From positions 558,001 through 622,000 of the forward strand of contig JAKOGH010001043.1 in the NCBI GenBank assembly GCA_024811115.1: a DNA stretch of 64,000 bases, written 5' to 3'. Source of the stretch: Terana coerulea (Eukaryota > Basidiomycota > Agaricomycetes > Polyporales > Phanerochaetaceae). Shown here in pieces: positions 22,984 through 36,053 of this stretch. The translations under genes and the position numbers were made by a program. Numbering within the stretch: the first letter of the stretch is position 1; each line of letters begins with the position of its first letter. Below the pieces are notes generated by a model. That model ran no database searches. It saw only the letters and a list, made by a program, of their open reading frames with translations, and was not told the origin of the DNA.

Positions 22984-25129
22984 TCATAGGTCCTCAGGGG
23001 CCCATAAAACGCAGCGACCGCTCGCATTACCGGTTGCCACACGCTCCACAATGCTAGGATGCTGGCAAGTGACGGACTGCACGGCCGTGATCTTGCTCTT
23101 ATCGCCAAGCTTCGCGATGAGTTCTCCCTAGCAAAGACAATCAAAAATGAACACGACCATTGAGAAGGCTTTCCTACCTTGCAGGAACGGATATCCAACG
23201 AGCGGTCCATATTTGCCAGCTGCAGTGGAACGAGCATCCTTCAGTTCATCGAAGGGTCTGTAGGGGGAAAGCCTTACGGTAAAGTGAGGATATGCATCGG
23301 GGTTCGGCGACCACTGAGCACGCAGCATAGTGACCCATTTGCCCTGTGAGACAGTCTCTTCAGCGCTATAGAGAAGTTGTAAGGGGTCATACGAGGTTCA
23401 CGGTCTGGCAGTTGTGGTTGAACTGTTTCGTAGGTCTCATCGTTGCGAACTCAACGTCCTTGTCCATGAACTCGGGGCTAACATCCCATACTGTTCAACA
23501 CTGTTTAGACCGAGCATGAAATACGGAGGAAAAATGCAACATACTTCTAACGGTATCATCATAACTGGTACTGACAATGCGTCGCCCGTGGGGATCCCAG
23601 TATGCAGCGGTCACCGATTTCCCATGTCGCCATTCACCGCGCATGACGTTCTTGCCTTTCTTCGTCCCCTTGTACTTCTCAATCGCATCGGCATCAATTT
23701 CGAACGGTCCACTTCCGGACACAGGGATGCTTTGCAATTTACGGACATCCCAAATCCTGAGCCAAATAGCATGAGCAGCTAGGCTATGCACACATCATAT
23801 ATCCTGTGCTTACCTGAGGTGGCGAGCATTGGAAGTGGCCAAAAAGAAATTAGGATCCACTGGATTGACACTGATGCAGCCAATCTTGTCCTCTGAGAGC
23901 TGGAACCACTTTGCCTTGGACTTGTCCTCCCGGAGGTCTAGGTGGGTAACACCGCCGTTTGCGTCTGATACCCACATTTCGTGGCCTTGTGGAGGCAAGT
24001 CGATTGAGGTGATCAGCCCGTCATGGAAGAAGATTTCGGTAGAGATGCCGGAGGTGAAGGAAGTATGCCGTATGCTCTGGTCGTAGGAACTTGTATAAAC
24101 CTGACATGGTTTCAGGGAGCAGTCGAGAAACGCAAGGAAGTATGATACCTACGCTATGTGCGTCGATAGGGTCAAATTTTATAGACGAGATAGATGAGCG
24201 AGAAGTCGCCGGCCAGTGTAATTGCATACGCCACGTCTTCCCACCTTCGGCGTCGTCTGCCACGGTAACATCTCCGTCTTCTTCCACTTCGTCAGCGGGA
24301 GCGCGTGCATCCCATATACCCAGCGTCCCATGCTTGTCTAAAAACACATGTTTAATTTCTAAAAGTGTACGGAGGTTAAATAGCGTATACGCACCTCCGA
24401 AGAATATGAGGTCTTTTGTGATCTCTGGGTGATATGCCGACGTATACACTCGTTCTTTCGTGACCTTTGCTCTTGAAATAATCTTCATATTCTTGTATGT
24501 CTCCTTCAACTCCTCTACTGCCGCGTCGTGCTGTTCCTCGTCATATAGGTATGCCTTTACATCCCCGACCCGTCGGGCATGGGTCGTCTTAAGGGTCGTC
24601 TGCAGAACAGATGTGAGCGCCATAACATGAGAAGCCTCATCGTCATCCAGCTGTGGGTACATTTCCAGATCTTCATGGCGAGGTCTCTTCGCCTCTCGAG
24701 CGCGTTCTTCAAGCTCCAACTTCTCTTTCTCCAGCTTCTCGCGAAGACGCTCCTCGTCTTGCTAGGTGATTCGGGCTTCGGTGAATCTGAGTAGGCCTCA
24801 GGATAGTATGCGTACTCACTTCTCGCTTTCTCTTCTTCGCCGGAGACTCATTCGGGTCTGGAGCACTCCTCCGTAACCTTGTGGACTGTCTCGTCGGAAG
24901 TGCTGGCTCTGGAGCCTCACGCTTCAATCGCTTCTTCGCTGGCTGAACGAGCTTTGCCTTCGTCTTCTCTTTTGGCGGGGCTGTCTTCGGTATGTCAAAG
25001 CTGACATCGAGCTGGGCGAGCAGTGCACGGTTGCGTGCGATGTTGGCTTCGCGTTCTTCCTCGCTGATAGTGGCTGCTGTGAGCGTGTTGCCCTGAACAC
25101 CTCAGAGCATTTACTCACAAATCAGACAT
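22984..25129 (-). CDS. CMR1: WD40 DNA damage-binding protein Cmr1
   Basis: Cmr1 is a DDB2-like seven-bladed WD40 protein linked to replication stress foci and nuclear protein quality control. The start exon is only 11 nt (MSD plus TT); splicing from GTGAGT to the acceptor ACTATCAG at 25064 gives MSDFEEEREANIARNRALLA, the normal Cmr1 start. A Lys-rich segment with LVQPAKKRLKREAPEPALP and SPAKKRKRE follows. The conserved SRAKVTKERVYTSAYHPEIT and DLIFFGG begin the propeller. Repeats include GTLGIWDARAPADE, EMWVSDANGGVTHLDLRE, NARHLRIWDVRKL and VTAAYWDPHGRRIVSTSYDD. The end is ERVATGNASGRCVLWAPEDL. The gene lies just downstream of the tRNA, in the opposite direction. Confidence 0.9.
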
Positions 25130-25363
25130 GTTTGTTTGTTAGAAGTGACCAGAGTGGGAATAAACAGAAAAATGATTAGGAGTGTAGTGGTCGTCGTTGC
25201 GCGGCGCGTCCTGTTCGGGCTATCGGCGACATTGTGGCGCGTCACGTCACATCAAAGCGTGACGAAGTGACAGATGGCGTTCTGAGGGCGTCTAATGCAG
25301 GCAACAGAGAGGCTCGCGAAGGGTAAATTAGAAAGTTACGGTCTATTTTATTTGGCAGCCTGT

Positions 25364-27083
25364 CTAGAGCCAGCTCGCCTTCTCCCTGATATCCCTCCTC
25401 TTACCCCGGATACCCCACACGCCCCAGTTCGTTTTCACCATCACCCGAGGGTCAAAGTCGGCCACCTCCCACTTCTCGCTTCCAAACGAGTTTGGACCGG
25501 GCGTAATTACCCAGTCAAACTCACCAGCGACCTCCGGGGCCTGCGAAAGAGACTTGATGTCCCGCTCGACGTCGGCGGGCGAGAATCCTGTCACGAAAAT
25601 CGGGCACTTTGTGGCGAGCAGCGCCGGGATGATAGGTCCCCACTCCGTTGGCGACGCAATCTGGAGCAGTGGCTCACCGGTCTCTTCCGACACGCTCTTC
25701 GGTGAGGGGAAACCAAAGCCGGGAGAGAAGAGGAAGAAGCAGTCGGTATATGGGTCGAATGTCTCTGCAAACTGCGGATGCACCTCCGAGTAGTTCGCTT
25801 GCATACCAGTAACCGTGAGCTGCGGTGTGAATGGCACAGTGTAGGATGGGACGCCGTATCGCTGTATTGATTCACGAGTGCGCTTCAGTCGAGCAATGGG
25901 TGCTGGGGTCGGTGGCTCGTAGACATTTGGCAGGTACACTGGTTTCTCTTCTTCCTTGGGCTTGGACTCGACTTCTTTCGCCGCGTCCTGCAATGTTGAT
26001 GCGTCGCCGGTAGAAGAAGCAGTGGTTGTTGCCCCATCCGCTGTATTCTGGGCAGTGGCATCTGTCCCCGAGCTCGGTGGCTTAGGGAGGGAAACTTGAG
26101 GCCCGATGAAGTACAGGTGAAAGAGCGCGGAAGGGAACAGCAAGCAGAGTTGTTCCCAAACATGAGGTGGCAGAGACGACTCTGCACGTGCACCGAGAAT
26201 GAATATTCTCATTTGGGGCTTGTCGGCAGAAGCTTCTTCGGTTTCTGGCGTACCAGGGGGGACGTGCAGAGTAGTCCGCAATGCTATAGTTTTGAACCCT
26301 CAGAACCAGTTGTAACATATGGCATGTCGCAATTTACTCACCAGCTAACGATCGACTTCCTTCTGGTGTTAACCGCTGATTGCTCAACGTCAAGTAGCTA
26401 TGTTGATGAAGAACAGAGCCAATGGTGATAGGGTATGTCAAGAGCTTGCTGGCGTGCCTCCGCGAGCGTTCTGTGTCCATGGATGGGAAGCCACGAGTAT
26501 ACCAGAACAAGTCCCAATTTGCAAACGACATGGCGGCCTCAGTGTCCTGCTGTCCTATCATGGACATTATATCAACATGGCAGACTATGTTCAGTGCGAA
26601 GAGAGCGTACCTGGCAGCTCAAACTCTCGAAGCCGTCTACCACTTCGAAGATCATGCTCATCCTCATTCACTTCTCTCAGCCTTGAGCAGTACTTCTGAT
26701 GCTCAGCGTCCTCCTTCCAATGCTCTTCCGTGCAATGCGTCGGCCAACCACAATCGGGACATTCGTGCTTGACGGCCTTGGGCTGGGCGCGTGTGTGTGC
26801 GTGCACCGCGCTATGGTGCCCTGCGCAGACCGGGCATGGTGCAAGCGTTTGGATCGCCTCGCCTCTCGCACGTATGGCAGGGAACGGAGACTTGGAGAAA
26901 GGGTGGAAGAGGTTGTCTTCTGTGAGGACTGGCTCTTGCGCTTTTGGGCTTTGCTTGCTCCGGAGCAGCCTTTTTGAACCACGAGAACAGTGTCCTCGAA
27001 TTATTATGCGCCCGACATCGTTGTATTGGGGCTCGCCGACAGAGGAGAGCCGTCGAGCGGTGAAGGGAGGAGGAAAGGGCCAT
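25364..27083 (-). CDS. MSS51: Mss51-like translational activator of COX1 (MYND zinc finger), one frameshift
   Basis: In yeast Mss51 is a mitochondrial inner-membrane-associated protein that promotes translation of COX1 mRNA and couples it to complex IV assembly. A mitochondrial-type leader MALSSSLHRSTALLCRRAPI leads to SRTLFSWFKKAAPEQAKPK. The frame then has to change by one base at the AAAA run (26942-26945) to continue AQEPVLTEDNLFHPFSKSPF; one extra A explains it. The zinc-finger region follows: LAPCPVCAGHH, then CPDCGWPTHCTEEHWKEDAE and HQKYC. The C-terminal domain starts MRIFILGARAESSLPPHVWE and includes EFDWVITPGPNSFGSEKWEV, ending RRDIREKASWL. If the first frame were ignored, translation could begin at an in-frame ATG at 27163. 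It is divergent from the AIM25 gene, with about 140 bp between starts. Confidence 0.9.
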
Positions 27084-27224
27084 GCGAGTCTCCGGCCAAG
27101 CGGCGAAGCGCTCCTGCACTTTCCGCCGAGCTCAGACGCGTCGGACTCGGAGGCTCTCGCCAAGCTCTCGCTCTCACATCGTCAAATGCACCCTCACTTT
27201 CGGCCTCATGTGTTAACCACCACT

Positions 27225-28767
27225 ATGTTGTCCAGCAGACTGGCTCTGAGGCCAATCATTAGAGGATGCACGAAAACTGACTCCGTAACTCCTAAAATTC
27301 CCGCCCCTTTGTTGAAGTCATGTCGAACGTACGCAATGTCTAGATTCCCTGACAGAGGTCCGGGCAGTAGCAGGAAAAGGGACCGCCCTCAACCACTTTC
27401 CAGTCGTCCACAACTCGAGAACCCTGCTAAGCCCGATCCCCTCGTTGGTTATAAAACCGAGGACAACTCATCCGCGAAGCAATCTCCCCTATGGGAAGAA
27501 GCAGGTCAGCGAGCCCTAACCAGCAATCCCGAGGAGGGCCTCGCCAGGCTGTTGCTCGAGAACAACTCCCTGATTGTGACCAGGTATGCTGCCACTCTCT
27601 GCATGCTGTTATTGGCGTTGAACTCAGTACGCCTTAGGCAGATCGAGATGTTAAACATCTTCGTCGGGTTCGAGCAGTCAAATCGATATGTCATCAGTAT
27701 GTTTGCCAATACCCACTGGGGTATCCTGCGCACACTAACCCTACCTCATAGCGAACGAAGCCGAAGAAACGCTTGGCTACATAGCTGAAGAGCCGAGAGG
27801 GTTTCTGTCTATATTCTCTCGGCAGATTCTCCGCACCCACAGGCCGTTTCGTGCAGTTGTCATGGATGCCTCAGGCTCGCCGATTCTCTGGGTGGGTCTT
27901 ATATGTACTTTCTCCCAACCATGTGCATTGCTTATCTACACGTAAAAACAGCTACGCCGCCCATTTGCTTGGATCAACTCTCGCATGTTCGTCCAACGTT
28001 TGAACGACTACAGTGCATATACACCAGAAGCCGAACCGGTGCTGGACACTTTTGCAGAGGTGCAGCAACGATGGCACATGTGGCGACGAAGATACGACTT
28101 GTTCTTGAGGTACTTACATAGCCGCATTCTCTCAAGCCCTCTATAGCTAACTGGCTATATGAATATCAAAGAGAGAAGCATCGCAAGATCCTGTCTGTCG
28201 TCTCTGAACCTCAGCCCGAGCCTGAGCCTGAGGACGGCGACCTCTTCAAGCAGCTCGCGGTCATTGATGAGGGCCTATGGGCGTGGGACTTCCGGATCTT
28301 GGACGCGGGCGGGCAGGTGATAGCCAGCGTGAACCGAGCCTTCAGAGGCTTCGGCCGGGAGGCAAGCACATCTCAACCACTGAAATGCTCAGCGACGCCT
28401 TGCTGACGATGCGAACTGTTCCGCAGATATTCACAGACACTGGTCAATACCACATAAACTTTGGGCCTTCGCCGCAGGATCCCGAAGACGCGACGCCGCG
28501 TACGCCTACAGTTGAGCGACCCCTGACGTTGGACGAACGGGCCCTCGTACTTGCGCAAGCGGTGAATATCGACTTCGACTACTTCTCTCGACATTCGGAA
28601 GGAGGGTAAGCTCTCAGTCCAACTATACCCTGAGGCACGCGTTCATGATTGCATTGTGCAGCGGTATGGGCTTCTTCCCTTTCTTCGGCATGGGGTCCAG
28701 CGAGTACAGAGACAGTTCGAAGGATAACGATAGTTCTAACCACGACGATTTCGATGATTTCAGCTAG
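27225..28767 (+). CDS. AIM25: Scramblase-family mitochondrial protein (Aim25-like)
   Basis: The protein belongs to the phospholipid scramblase family; the yeast member Aim25 is mitochondrial. A basic leader (MLSSRLALRPIIRGC) suggests mitochondrial import. Spliced exons give QIEMLNIFVGFEQSNRYVI, ANEAEETLGYIAEEP, ILRTHRPFRAVVMDASG and DEGLWAWDFRILDAGGQVIA, which follow the scramblase beta-barrel-like fold. A C-terminal tail is rich in Gly/Phe then Asp/Ser (GMGFFPFFGMGSSEYR, ending NHDDFDDFS). Whether it scrambles lipids is not shown by sequence. An upstream in-frame Met at 27186 is possible, but the one at 27225 opens the presequence. It is divergent from MSS51, another mitochondrial gene. Confidence 0.88.
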
Positions 28768-28938
28768 TAACCTACTTCATGGGTATGCTACTGTTGTCCT
28801 CACATAATATGTCAATTCAAGGAACTCCGTGTTTCACATCTGTTCATTCCGACGCAACGCGGTATAATTTACAAGGTAAAATAAGCTCGTCGACACACAA
28901 CTTCGAGGAATATTTACAACCCTAGCGTGGAAGCAGAG

Positions 28939-31900
28939 TTACCAGAAGATGCAACGCTTCTCCTGCGGAGGATTCAACTACGTATAATCGTGTATCAGCA
29001 AATGCATATAACTACTGATAAGCTCGACGACGCACCTTAGCCTTTGGTGAGCACTTGAAAGCCTCGGCGAACTCGGGGATGTTGTACAGGGTACCGTCTA
29101 CGCGGTACCGGTTGGGAGAATGCGGGTCCGTCCGTACACGCGCAACCGCGGCTTGAGGCTTGATGTTCTGTGCCCAAGCGCGGGCAAACGAGATGAAGAA
29201 CAGTTGTTCGCTGCACAAGGGTGTCGTGGGTGAGGTTGCCACGCCGAAATCTCAGAACGGAGTCACATACCGGGTGTAGTTCGAGACCAGGCAGAAGGTA
29301 TTCATTCCCCTCCTTGGCAGAGGTATCAACCTGAGCCTTCCAGGCGCGGTATGCCTGAATGAGTCCAGTGTCTCCGATATTTTCTCCCGAGGTGAGGTTG
29401 CCCTAAAACAAGTCAGTCAATTTGCCCCAGACCGAAACGTACAGCAAAACGCACGTTTACATGGATCTTACCACCCTTACCATCGTCGATGGTGTACGCT
29501 ACATGCGGATCATTGAGAACGAAGCAGACACTGAGAGCAAGATAACATACAAGAGTATTGGTCGACAATGCACTTCTGAACTTTGTTGAAGCCTTCGCTG
29601 GTCTTATTGGACCACCACTGTTCCAGCTTGCCCTCTTGGTTGTACAAGCGTCCGGCAGAGTCAAATGCGTGCTACAGATGGTCAAACGTCATTATCGCGT
29701 TCCACGCCATCCAAAGTCACTTACTGTCAATTCATGCGCAGCAACCTGTCCAAATGATCCATAGGACATATACGCTGGCCTGTACGACGGCGTGAGCTAA
29801 CAGCAATTCTCGAATTTGCCCGCCTGACTAACCAGTTCTGAGAGAAGAAAGGAGGCTGAAGAATTCCAGCGGGGAATACGATCTGGCGGAACAGACCTTA
29901 GTACCAAATTTCGCTAATAATCATGACACTTACCTCATTCGCAGGGGGGTTGAAGTATGCATTGACCATGGATGGATACATCTCCCAGGCTTCAGGGTCG
30001 CGCTGCTTTCCAAGCTTCTGCCACTTCTTGTACACATCGCTCGAGCTGAATTTAATACGCTCATGAGTCAGTCGTCACCTACAAGAGATCTTGCCGTGCA
30101 ACTCACCGTGCGGTGACCATATTCTCGAAGAAGGTCGTTTCGTGTGCCTTAACAAGGGAGTAGTAGTTCGCAATGGAACGAGGATTCCTGGTATCAGGCG
30201 AGAGAGGGAATCCGACTTTGACTCGGATGGAGTCCGCCTGTCAAGACTTCTCAGTATTATGCGAGGCGAAAGGCGAACTGAATACCTTCTCAGCCGCAGC
30301 CTCAGCGCTTTCTTCGTCCATCCAACTGATGTGCTTCAGGGACCTCTTGAAAGCATCCACGATGTCTGAAACGCCATGTCAATAAGATACGCTACCAAGA
30401 TAATCAACTTGGCATACCTGTGATGACTTTCGTGCCCTTCTCCTTGGAGTCTCCGCCGAAGACTTCCTTGACGAAATACCTGCCAGCCGCAAAGCCCAGG
30501 GCAGACTCGACCCTTCCAACGCAGTACTCCGCACGGTCGCCTACTGCACCAGGCTTGATACCGCGCAGACGCTCCTCCAGCGCGCGCGTTGCTTTCCATG
30601 CTTCCGTATTCACGCCAAGATGGCCCGCCAACGAAAGAGCTGCACGGGTCTCCAGGTACGCTTCAATAGTATCTCGGGAGGTCTCGTTGAGGATGGACGA
30701 CAGCGACGCAGCGTATGTTGTTGATGTGACGATAACGCGGTCGGGATATGCGCGAGGCGTGAAAGTCGAGAAGTAGTTGTGGAAGGCAATTTCAGGGAGA
30801 GCATTGGTCAGGTTAGTGATTGGCAGAGGATTGTAAGTCGCGATTGGGTCTTGGTACAAGATGTCCCTAGACACAACGTCCCGTAAGTCTCAATATACCA
30901 CCTTGTCATATACTGTGTCACAACGCACAAGTCTAGACTGGCATTTCCGATCTTCTTCTCGAACTCAATGATATCCCACGCAAGCCTCGGCGCTTCCTTT
31001 GTGCGATTGACTGGCTTCTTGTCACCATCGCCGGGTTCGTTCGGATCCTCGGGGTCCCATGGAGGCCACGGCCAAGGGGGCCAAACCTGGAGGCGCTCCT
31101 CATGCACAGTTAGAGCAGAAGCTTTGGGAGCAGAAGCATCAATGGATTCTTCATCCTCTTCGTCCGCTAGAGCGATAAGAATTCGCTCCAATACGGACTG
31201 GTAGAGTTCTACAATGGACTCCTCTTCGTAGTACTCCTGGAAGAGTATATAAGAATGGTGTTATGTCGCGTAGAAAAGAACGTCACCTTGGCGGGTAGAC
31301 CGAGACTCGGTTGACTGAACCAAAGTGTCATGTGGTTGGGGTCTTTCCCAACGTCACCGTCAATATCCATATCAAAAGACCAGGGATTTCTGAGCGCAGT
31401 AGTTGAGTTAAGTGCTGCGTTGGCGAAGTTGAACACACACCCTTAGAATGAAGATAGGCCAGAGCCGCAGTCAAGCCCTTCCTATGTTTCTCATTATCAT
31501 CAGCTTTTTGTGAAACTTGGCCGTTCTCAGGCACGCCCTCGACATTGGTGCTTTCTCCGCTGTACAGCTTCCTGAGGGTGCGAATAATGTGCAGCAAAGG
31601 TTCTTGCCCACGAGCATCCAGGAGGTCCTCATTCATGCACGAAGTGTACAAGCCACGGAGCTTGTTCAAGACCAAGGCGTCGTAATGGTCCTCATCACCG
31701 TCTGTCAAGACAGCGGTAGTGAATATATCCGAGGAGTCCTCAGAAAGGACCTGCTGAATGAGGCGCTTGTTCTGCTGCGCAAGCACCTCGAAGTTTCCGT
31801 AAATGCCTTTGTCCGAAGGTATGGGGTGTTCTTTGATCCAGCCGCCGTCTACGCGTAGCGCAGCAGTTAACAGTCAGTCTTCACAGTTGATATAGCGCAG

Positions 31901-32555
31901 AACATACTCGCGAAATCGTAAAAGTTGTTGCACGGGTCCTGGGTGTCGTCAATAGAAGAGAGCACAGAAGCAGCAAGCTTGATGCAGCTCGGAGAGAAAC
32001 ATGTCCGCTACGTTGAATCTCAGTCCTATAGTCTTCATATATGCATAAACGGTAACGAACCTCTTCTGGAGAAGTAGTGGGAACGGGCGCAGGAACTGCA
32101 ACGGTCGTGGTCGCGACGGTAGTAGTAGTAGACACGCTCGTGGAAATCCCGACGCTTGTGGTAATTTGAGTAAGTGTGTAGGTGCCGGTAGAGGTTGCGG
32201 TGTACGTCTCTGTGTAGGTGGTCGTTGAAGGGACCTTTCCGCCATCACCGCCATTCCTCCCTCTGCTCAGCTTGTGCTGGGCACCAGCGAAAAGTCCGAT
32301 GAACACCGAGCTGAGAAGTAGTAGAACGAGGAGGAGAACGAGAAGGATCTTCGTCAGAGCCGAGAGAGGTTCATGAACAGCAGATGATATACGGTCGGAG
32401 AAGGACGGATTGGATGACTCTCTGCGAGTGTCGTCGGGGGACGATACGTTTTGGAGGAGAGGGGCAGTCTCTAACAGAAGTTGGTGTTAACACCGCGTGC
32501 GAGCAAGAGAGCTTTATTTCCTACCTTCGTCCGTAGACGGCCGAGGTTCCGCCAT
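28939..32555 (-). CDS. Membrane-anchored M13 (neprilysin/ECE-like) zinc metallopeptidase
   Basis: M13 enzymes are large type II membrane ectopeptidases that cut short peptides outside the cell. The start MAEPRPSTDEETAPLLQNVS gives a short cytosolic tail, then LTKILLVLLLVLLLLSSVFI as the signal anchor. Next is a Thr/Ser-rich stem (about 31985-32250) that should be heavily O-glycosylated. The peptidase body spans many exons. The zinc motif is AAHELTHAFDSAGRLYNQEG, with the intron falling inside HELT/H. Further zinc-ligand and substrate regions are NIGDTGLIQAYRAW and FFISFARAWAQNIKP. It ends LNPPQEKRCIFW; the terminal CxxW is an M13 hallmark. The product is about 870 residues. It shares a 270 bp divergent promoter with IFM1. 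Confidence 0.92.
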
Positions 32556-32824
32556 GCTGTCGACGTCTCGGCACTGCCTCCGTAGTGCTCGTCGCTGTCG
32601 TGAACGGCGTGGACGACTGCGAGTGACTTGGGTTGCTTCCGCAAGGCCCGAGACGCGCAATGAGCACACGATATAGACGCCCATCACGCATGGCCTCAAG
32701 GTGGACCATGCCGCGGCAGGTGGCGGCGCGCTCTCGCGAGCGCCGTAGACTTTGTGAAGACAGAGCTTGGTCTCAATCTCCCATTCCAAGTTCGCACAAA
32801 ATCCCTTAGAATCTCCCTCAAATA

Positions 32825-35800
32825 ATGCATCATGCCCGTCGCTCTTTACGTCTAAAATCAAAAGGAGCACGCTCGAGCTCCAGTGCAGCCAAACCAGCGG
32901 TGCGTCAGCAAAACACGTCCCAACTGCTTCGAACTGACGTAGACCGGGAAGACTAGGGACTTGGGCAAATGGTCATTACCGCACAATGCTGCAACATCCT
33001 CTAGCTCTGCTGCACCATCGCCCAGTCTTCCAGGCCTCAGCAAGTGGGCGAAGCCACAAAGCTCGCAGCCGGACTCCGCTACCCCCGCTCCCAATCTACC
33101 TGGCTTGAGCAAATGGTCCCGCCCAGACATCCCCCCTCCGCGTAATCCGAATGAGCCACGAAGACAGACACCCCCACGGCAGCAGACTTCATGGACCTCA
33201 TCTCCAGGTACAAGACGACCCGCAGCGCAAGCCGACCGTGAAAGGCAGGGTCCTCCTCACACATCACGTCCAGCTGCCCTAGGCAAGTGGGCGGCACCAA
33301 GGTCTACTCCAGCATCTGGTTCAAAAGTGGTCTCTTCTTCAGCTGAATTCCAGCGTGATGCCGCACCTCACGTTTCTACGAAGACAGAAAACCCAGGGCC
33401 GCTTTCGCAAGCATCTGGTAGTACGACAACCGTTTCACAGGACGTTCTCTCCATAAATGCTATTCAAATAGCAGCCGAGATAGAAGCAGAACCAAGTAGC
33501 GTTGGCGCACCATCTTTTGCTGAGGACGTTAGTTCCAATAGTCGCTTCCGCAGAGGTGCAAGTGTGGGCAAAGACGCGTATAAGGAAAGAGGTTCGCTGA
33601 GGACAAGGGCAAAATCATTCGCGCGCCCGGAAGATGAAAGAGCGGCAGTAAAGGATCAAGTCAGGAAGAGGAACCGGAACTTGCATCTGAAGAAAAAGGC
33701 TGCGCCCGATGTTTTCATTCCCACTCTCGTATCTGTGGGCAACTTGGCCAGACTTCTCAAGGTTCGGCTTGGTAAGTGACCATTACCGCAGCTTTATGTG
33801 CTATGTATTGACGCAATCTATAGACTGGTTACAACGGAGGATGAGACAAGTCGGGATGGCAGAAGAGTCATCTTATGATCATAGTGAGTCCGCACACCAT
33901 TCGGTTCAAACACAGCTAACTGTAATCATAGTGCTTACGGCGGAGTACGCGTCCCTTCTCGCCCTGGAATTTAACAGAAATCCTGTGGTTAATGATGAAG
34001 CTGCCTTTGACATATATCCTCCGTAAGTAAAGCTCGTTGCCTACCGCTTTCTTTACTGACAGCAAACACAGACCGCCGACAGCCGACCGTTCAACTCTGC
34101 CACCACGGCCTCCAGTAGTCACTATCATGGGTCACGTCGACCATGGGAAGACCACCCTCCTTGATACTTTGCGTTCCTCATCTGTGGCCAAAGGCGAGGC
34201 CGGTGGTATCACGCAACATATTGGTGCTTTCTCTGTGCCTGTACCTAACCCAGGATCCAACGAGAACCGGACGATTACATTTCTTGATACCCCAGGGCAT
34301 GCTGCCTTTTCCGCCATGCGTGCCCGGGGCGCTTCTGTCACAGACATCGTTGTGCTCGTCGTCGCTGCAGACGACGGCATTATGCCTCAGACGAAGGAAG
34401 TGCTTGATTTGGTGAACAGAGACTCAAACAAAGTGGGACTTGTAGTCGCTATCAACAAAGTAGACAAGCCAGGAGCGGATCCAGTGAGTATACCTTTCTG
34501 TGAACGGGTCCTTTCCACAATGGATCTACATGCAGGCAACATCAAAGCTTACGAAATTATTAGAGCAAAGTCGAGAAAGCCCTGCTGGCTGCAGGGGTTC
34601 AGCTTGAGACGTTTGACGGCGATATTCCTGCCGTGCGCGTCTCAGGTTTGACAGGGCACGGTTTGCCTGACCTCGTGGAGACGATATCAGCTGTGGCAGA
34701 AATGCAAGACATCCGTGCCGAATCCTCTGGACCACTACAAGGCTACGTTTTGGAGTCAAGGGTTGACAAGGGCTTGGGGTACGCTCCTAGAACTATCATT
34801 GACTTCGATATACTAACTACGAGAAACAGGGCAGTGGCAACCGTTCTACTTCTCCGAGGACAAATGACTCCTGGCACAAATCTCATTTGCGGCACCGCCT
34901 TCGGAAAGGTCCGGTTACTGAAATCGCCTGCTGGCGAGTCCATGAAGTCCGTATCACCCGGAACGGCGGCCTTGGTCACTGGCTGGAAGGAGCTGCCCAA
35001 GGCAGGCGACGAGGTGCTGCAGGGCACGGAAAGCGAGATCAAGAAGGCCATCGTAAACCGTATCCGGAAAGCCGACATCGAGGCGACGATGCAAGATGCG
35101 GAGGCGATCAACGAAAGCCGACGACTAGAACGTGAGCTGAACGAAGCGGATGAAGAGGGCGCAGACGCCGAGCCCGCTCCGAAGGAAGAGGAGAAGAAAG
35201 AGCTCCGTCTCGTCATCAAGGGCGATGTCAGTGGTACTGTGGAGGCCGTCGCCGGTGCGGTATCAGGCATTGGTAACCACATCGCTGGCGTGAAGGTTGT
35301 GGCTCAAGGCGTCGGCGAGGTTTCCGAGTCCGACGTCGTGCGCGCGAAGGCCATTGATGGTACATCTCTATACAGCCGTTCACTGTTCAATTCTCACCCG
35401 TCTTTGAAGGCATGATCATTGCATTCTCCGTCAACACACCGAGACCGGTGCGCGCGTTGGCTGCCAGCCAAGGGGTCAAGATCATCGAGTCCGCCATTAT
35501 TTATGCTTTGATGGACGACGTCAAGAAGAACGTGATAGACTTGCTACCCACTACGATCGAGAGGCGCGTGACTGGCGAAGCGACGGTGTTGCAAATCTTC
35601 GAGATCCAGCTGAAAGCAAAGCAAACAATGAAGGTAGCCGGGTGCCGTGTTACCAACGGGCTTGTTGAGAAGAACAAGAAGGCGCGTGTTATTCGCGATG
35701 GTCAGACCGTCTTTGAAGGTGAGCCTGTGCGGTCTTTGACATTACCGACGCTATAATGCTAAATATGATGAATGTTTAGGTAATCTCCAGACGTTGAGGC

Positions 35801-35931
35801 AGGCGAAGCGGGATATCATGGAAGCGAGCAAGGGTATCGAATGTGGAATGGCTTTTGAGGGCTGGGACGAACTACGTGACGGAGATCACATCCAAATGTT
35901 TGCAGAAATCATCAAACCTGGATCCTTGTAG
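32825..35931 (+). CDS. IFM1: Mitochondrial translation initiation factor IF-2
   Basis: This GTPase brings initiator tRNA to the mitochondrial ribosome. A basic leader ([18 protein letters not shown]) is split by an intron at 32900 with a branch CTGAC before the acceptor GGGAAG. A low-complexity N-domain with repeated GLSKW/LGKW motifs follows. The G domain has G1 [27 protein letters not shown]3 [15 protein letters not shown] and G4 NKVD. Domains II-IV include [40 protein letters not shown] and [17 protein letters not shown]. It ends [11 protein letters not shown]. Size and order match bacterial-type IF-2. The N-terminal repeats ([28 protein letters not shown]) are not part of the conserved protein. 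Confidence 0.95.
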
Positions 35932-36053
35932 AGAATGACAGGCAGGTAGAGCTTGGTCGTTCACCTATGTTATACATTGCGTTGGCACTGCGTGCTTGCT
36001 TAATCTCATACGTAGACGGAATACACCCTATTCACTGTTTATATCTATGCTGT

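Noticed and set aside
25063..25129. Apparent frameshift at the CMR1 start
   Set aside because: Using the acceptor ACTATCAG at 25064 gives the canonical MSDFEEEREANIARN start, so no indel is needed.
26730..27224. Extending the AIM25 reading frame upstream to 26730
   Set aside because: That part is antisense to MSS51 coding sequence, and the mitochondrial leader begins at 27225.
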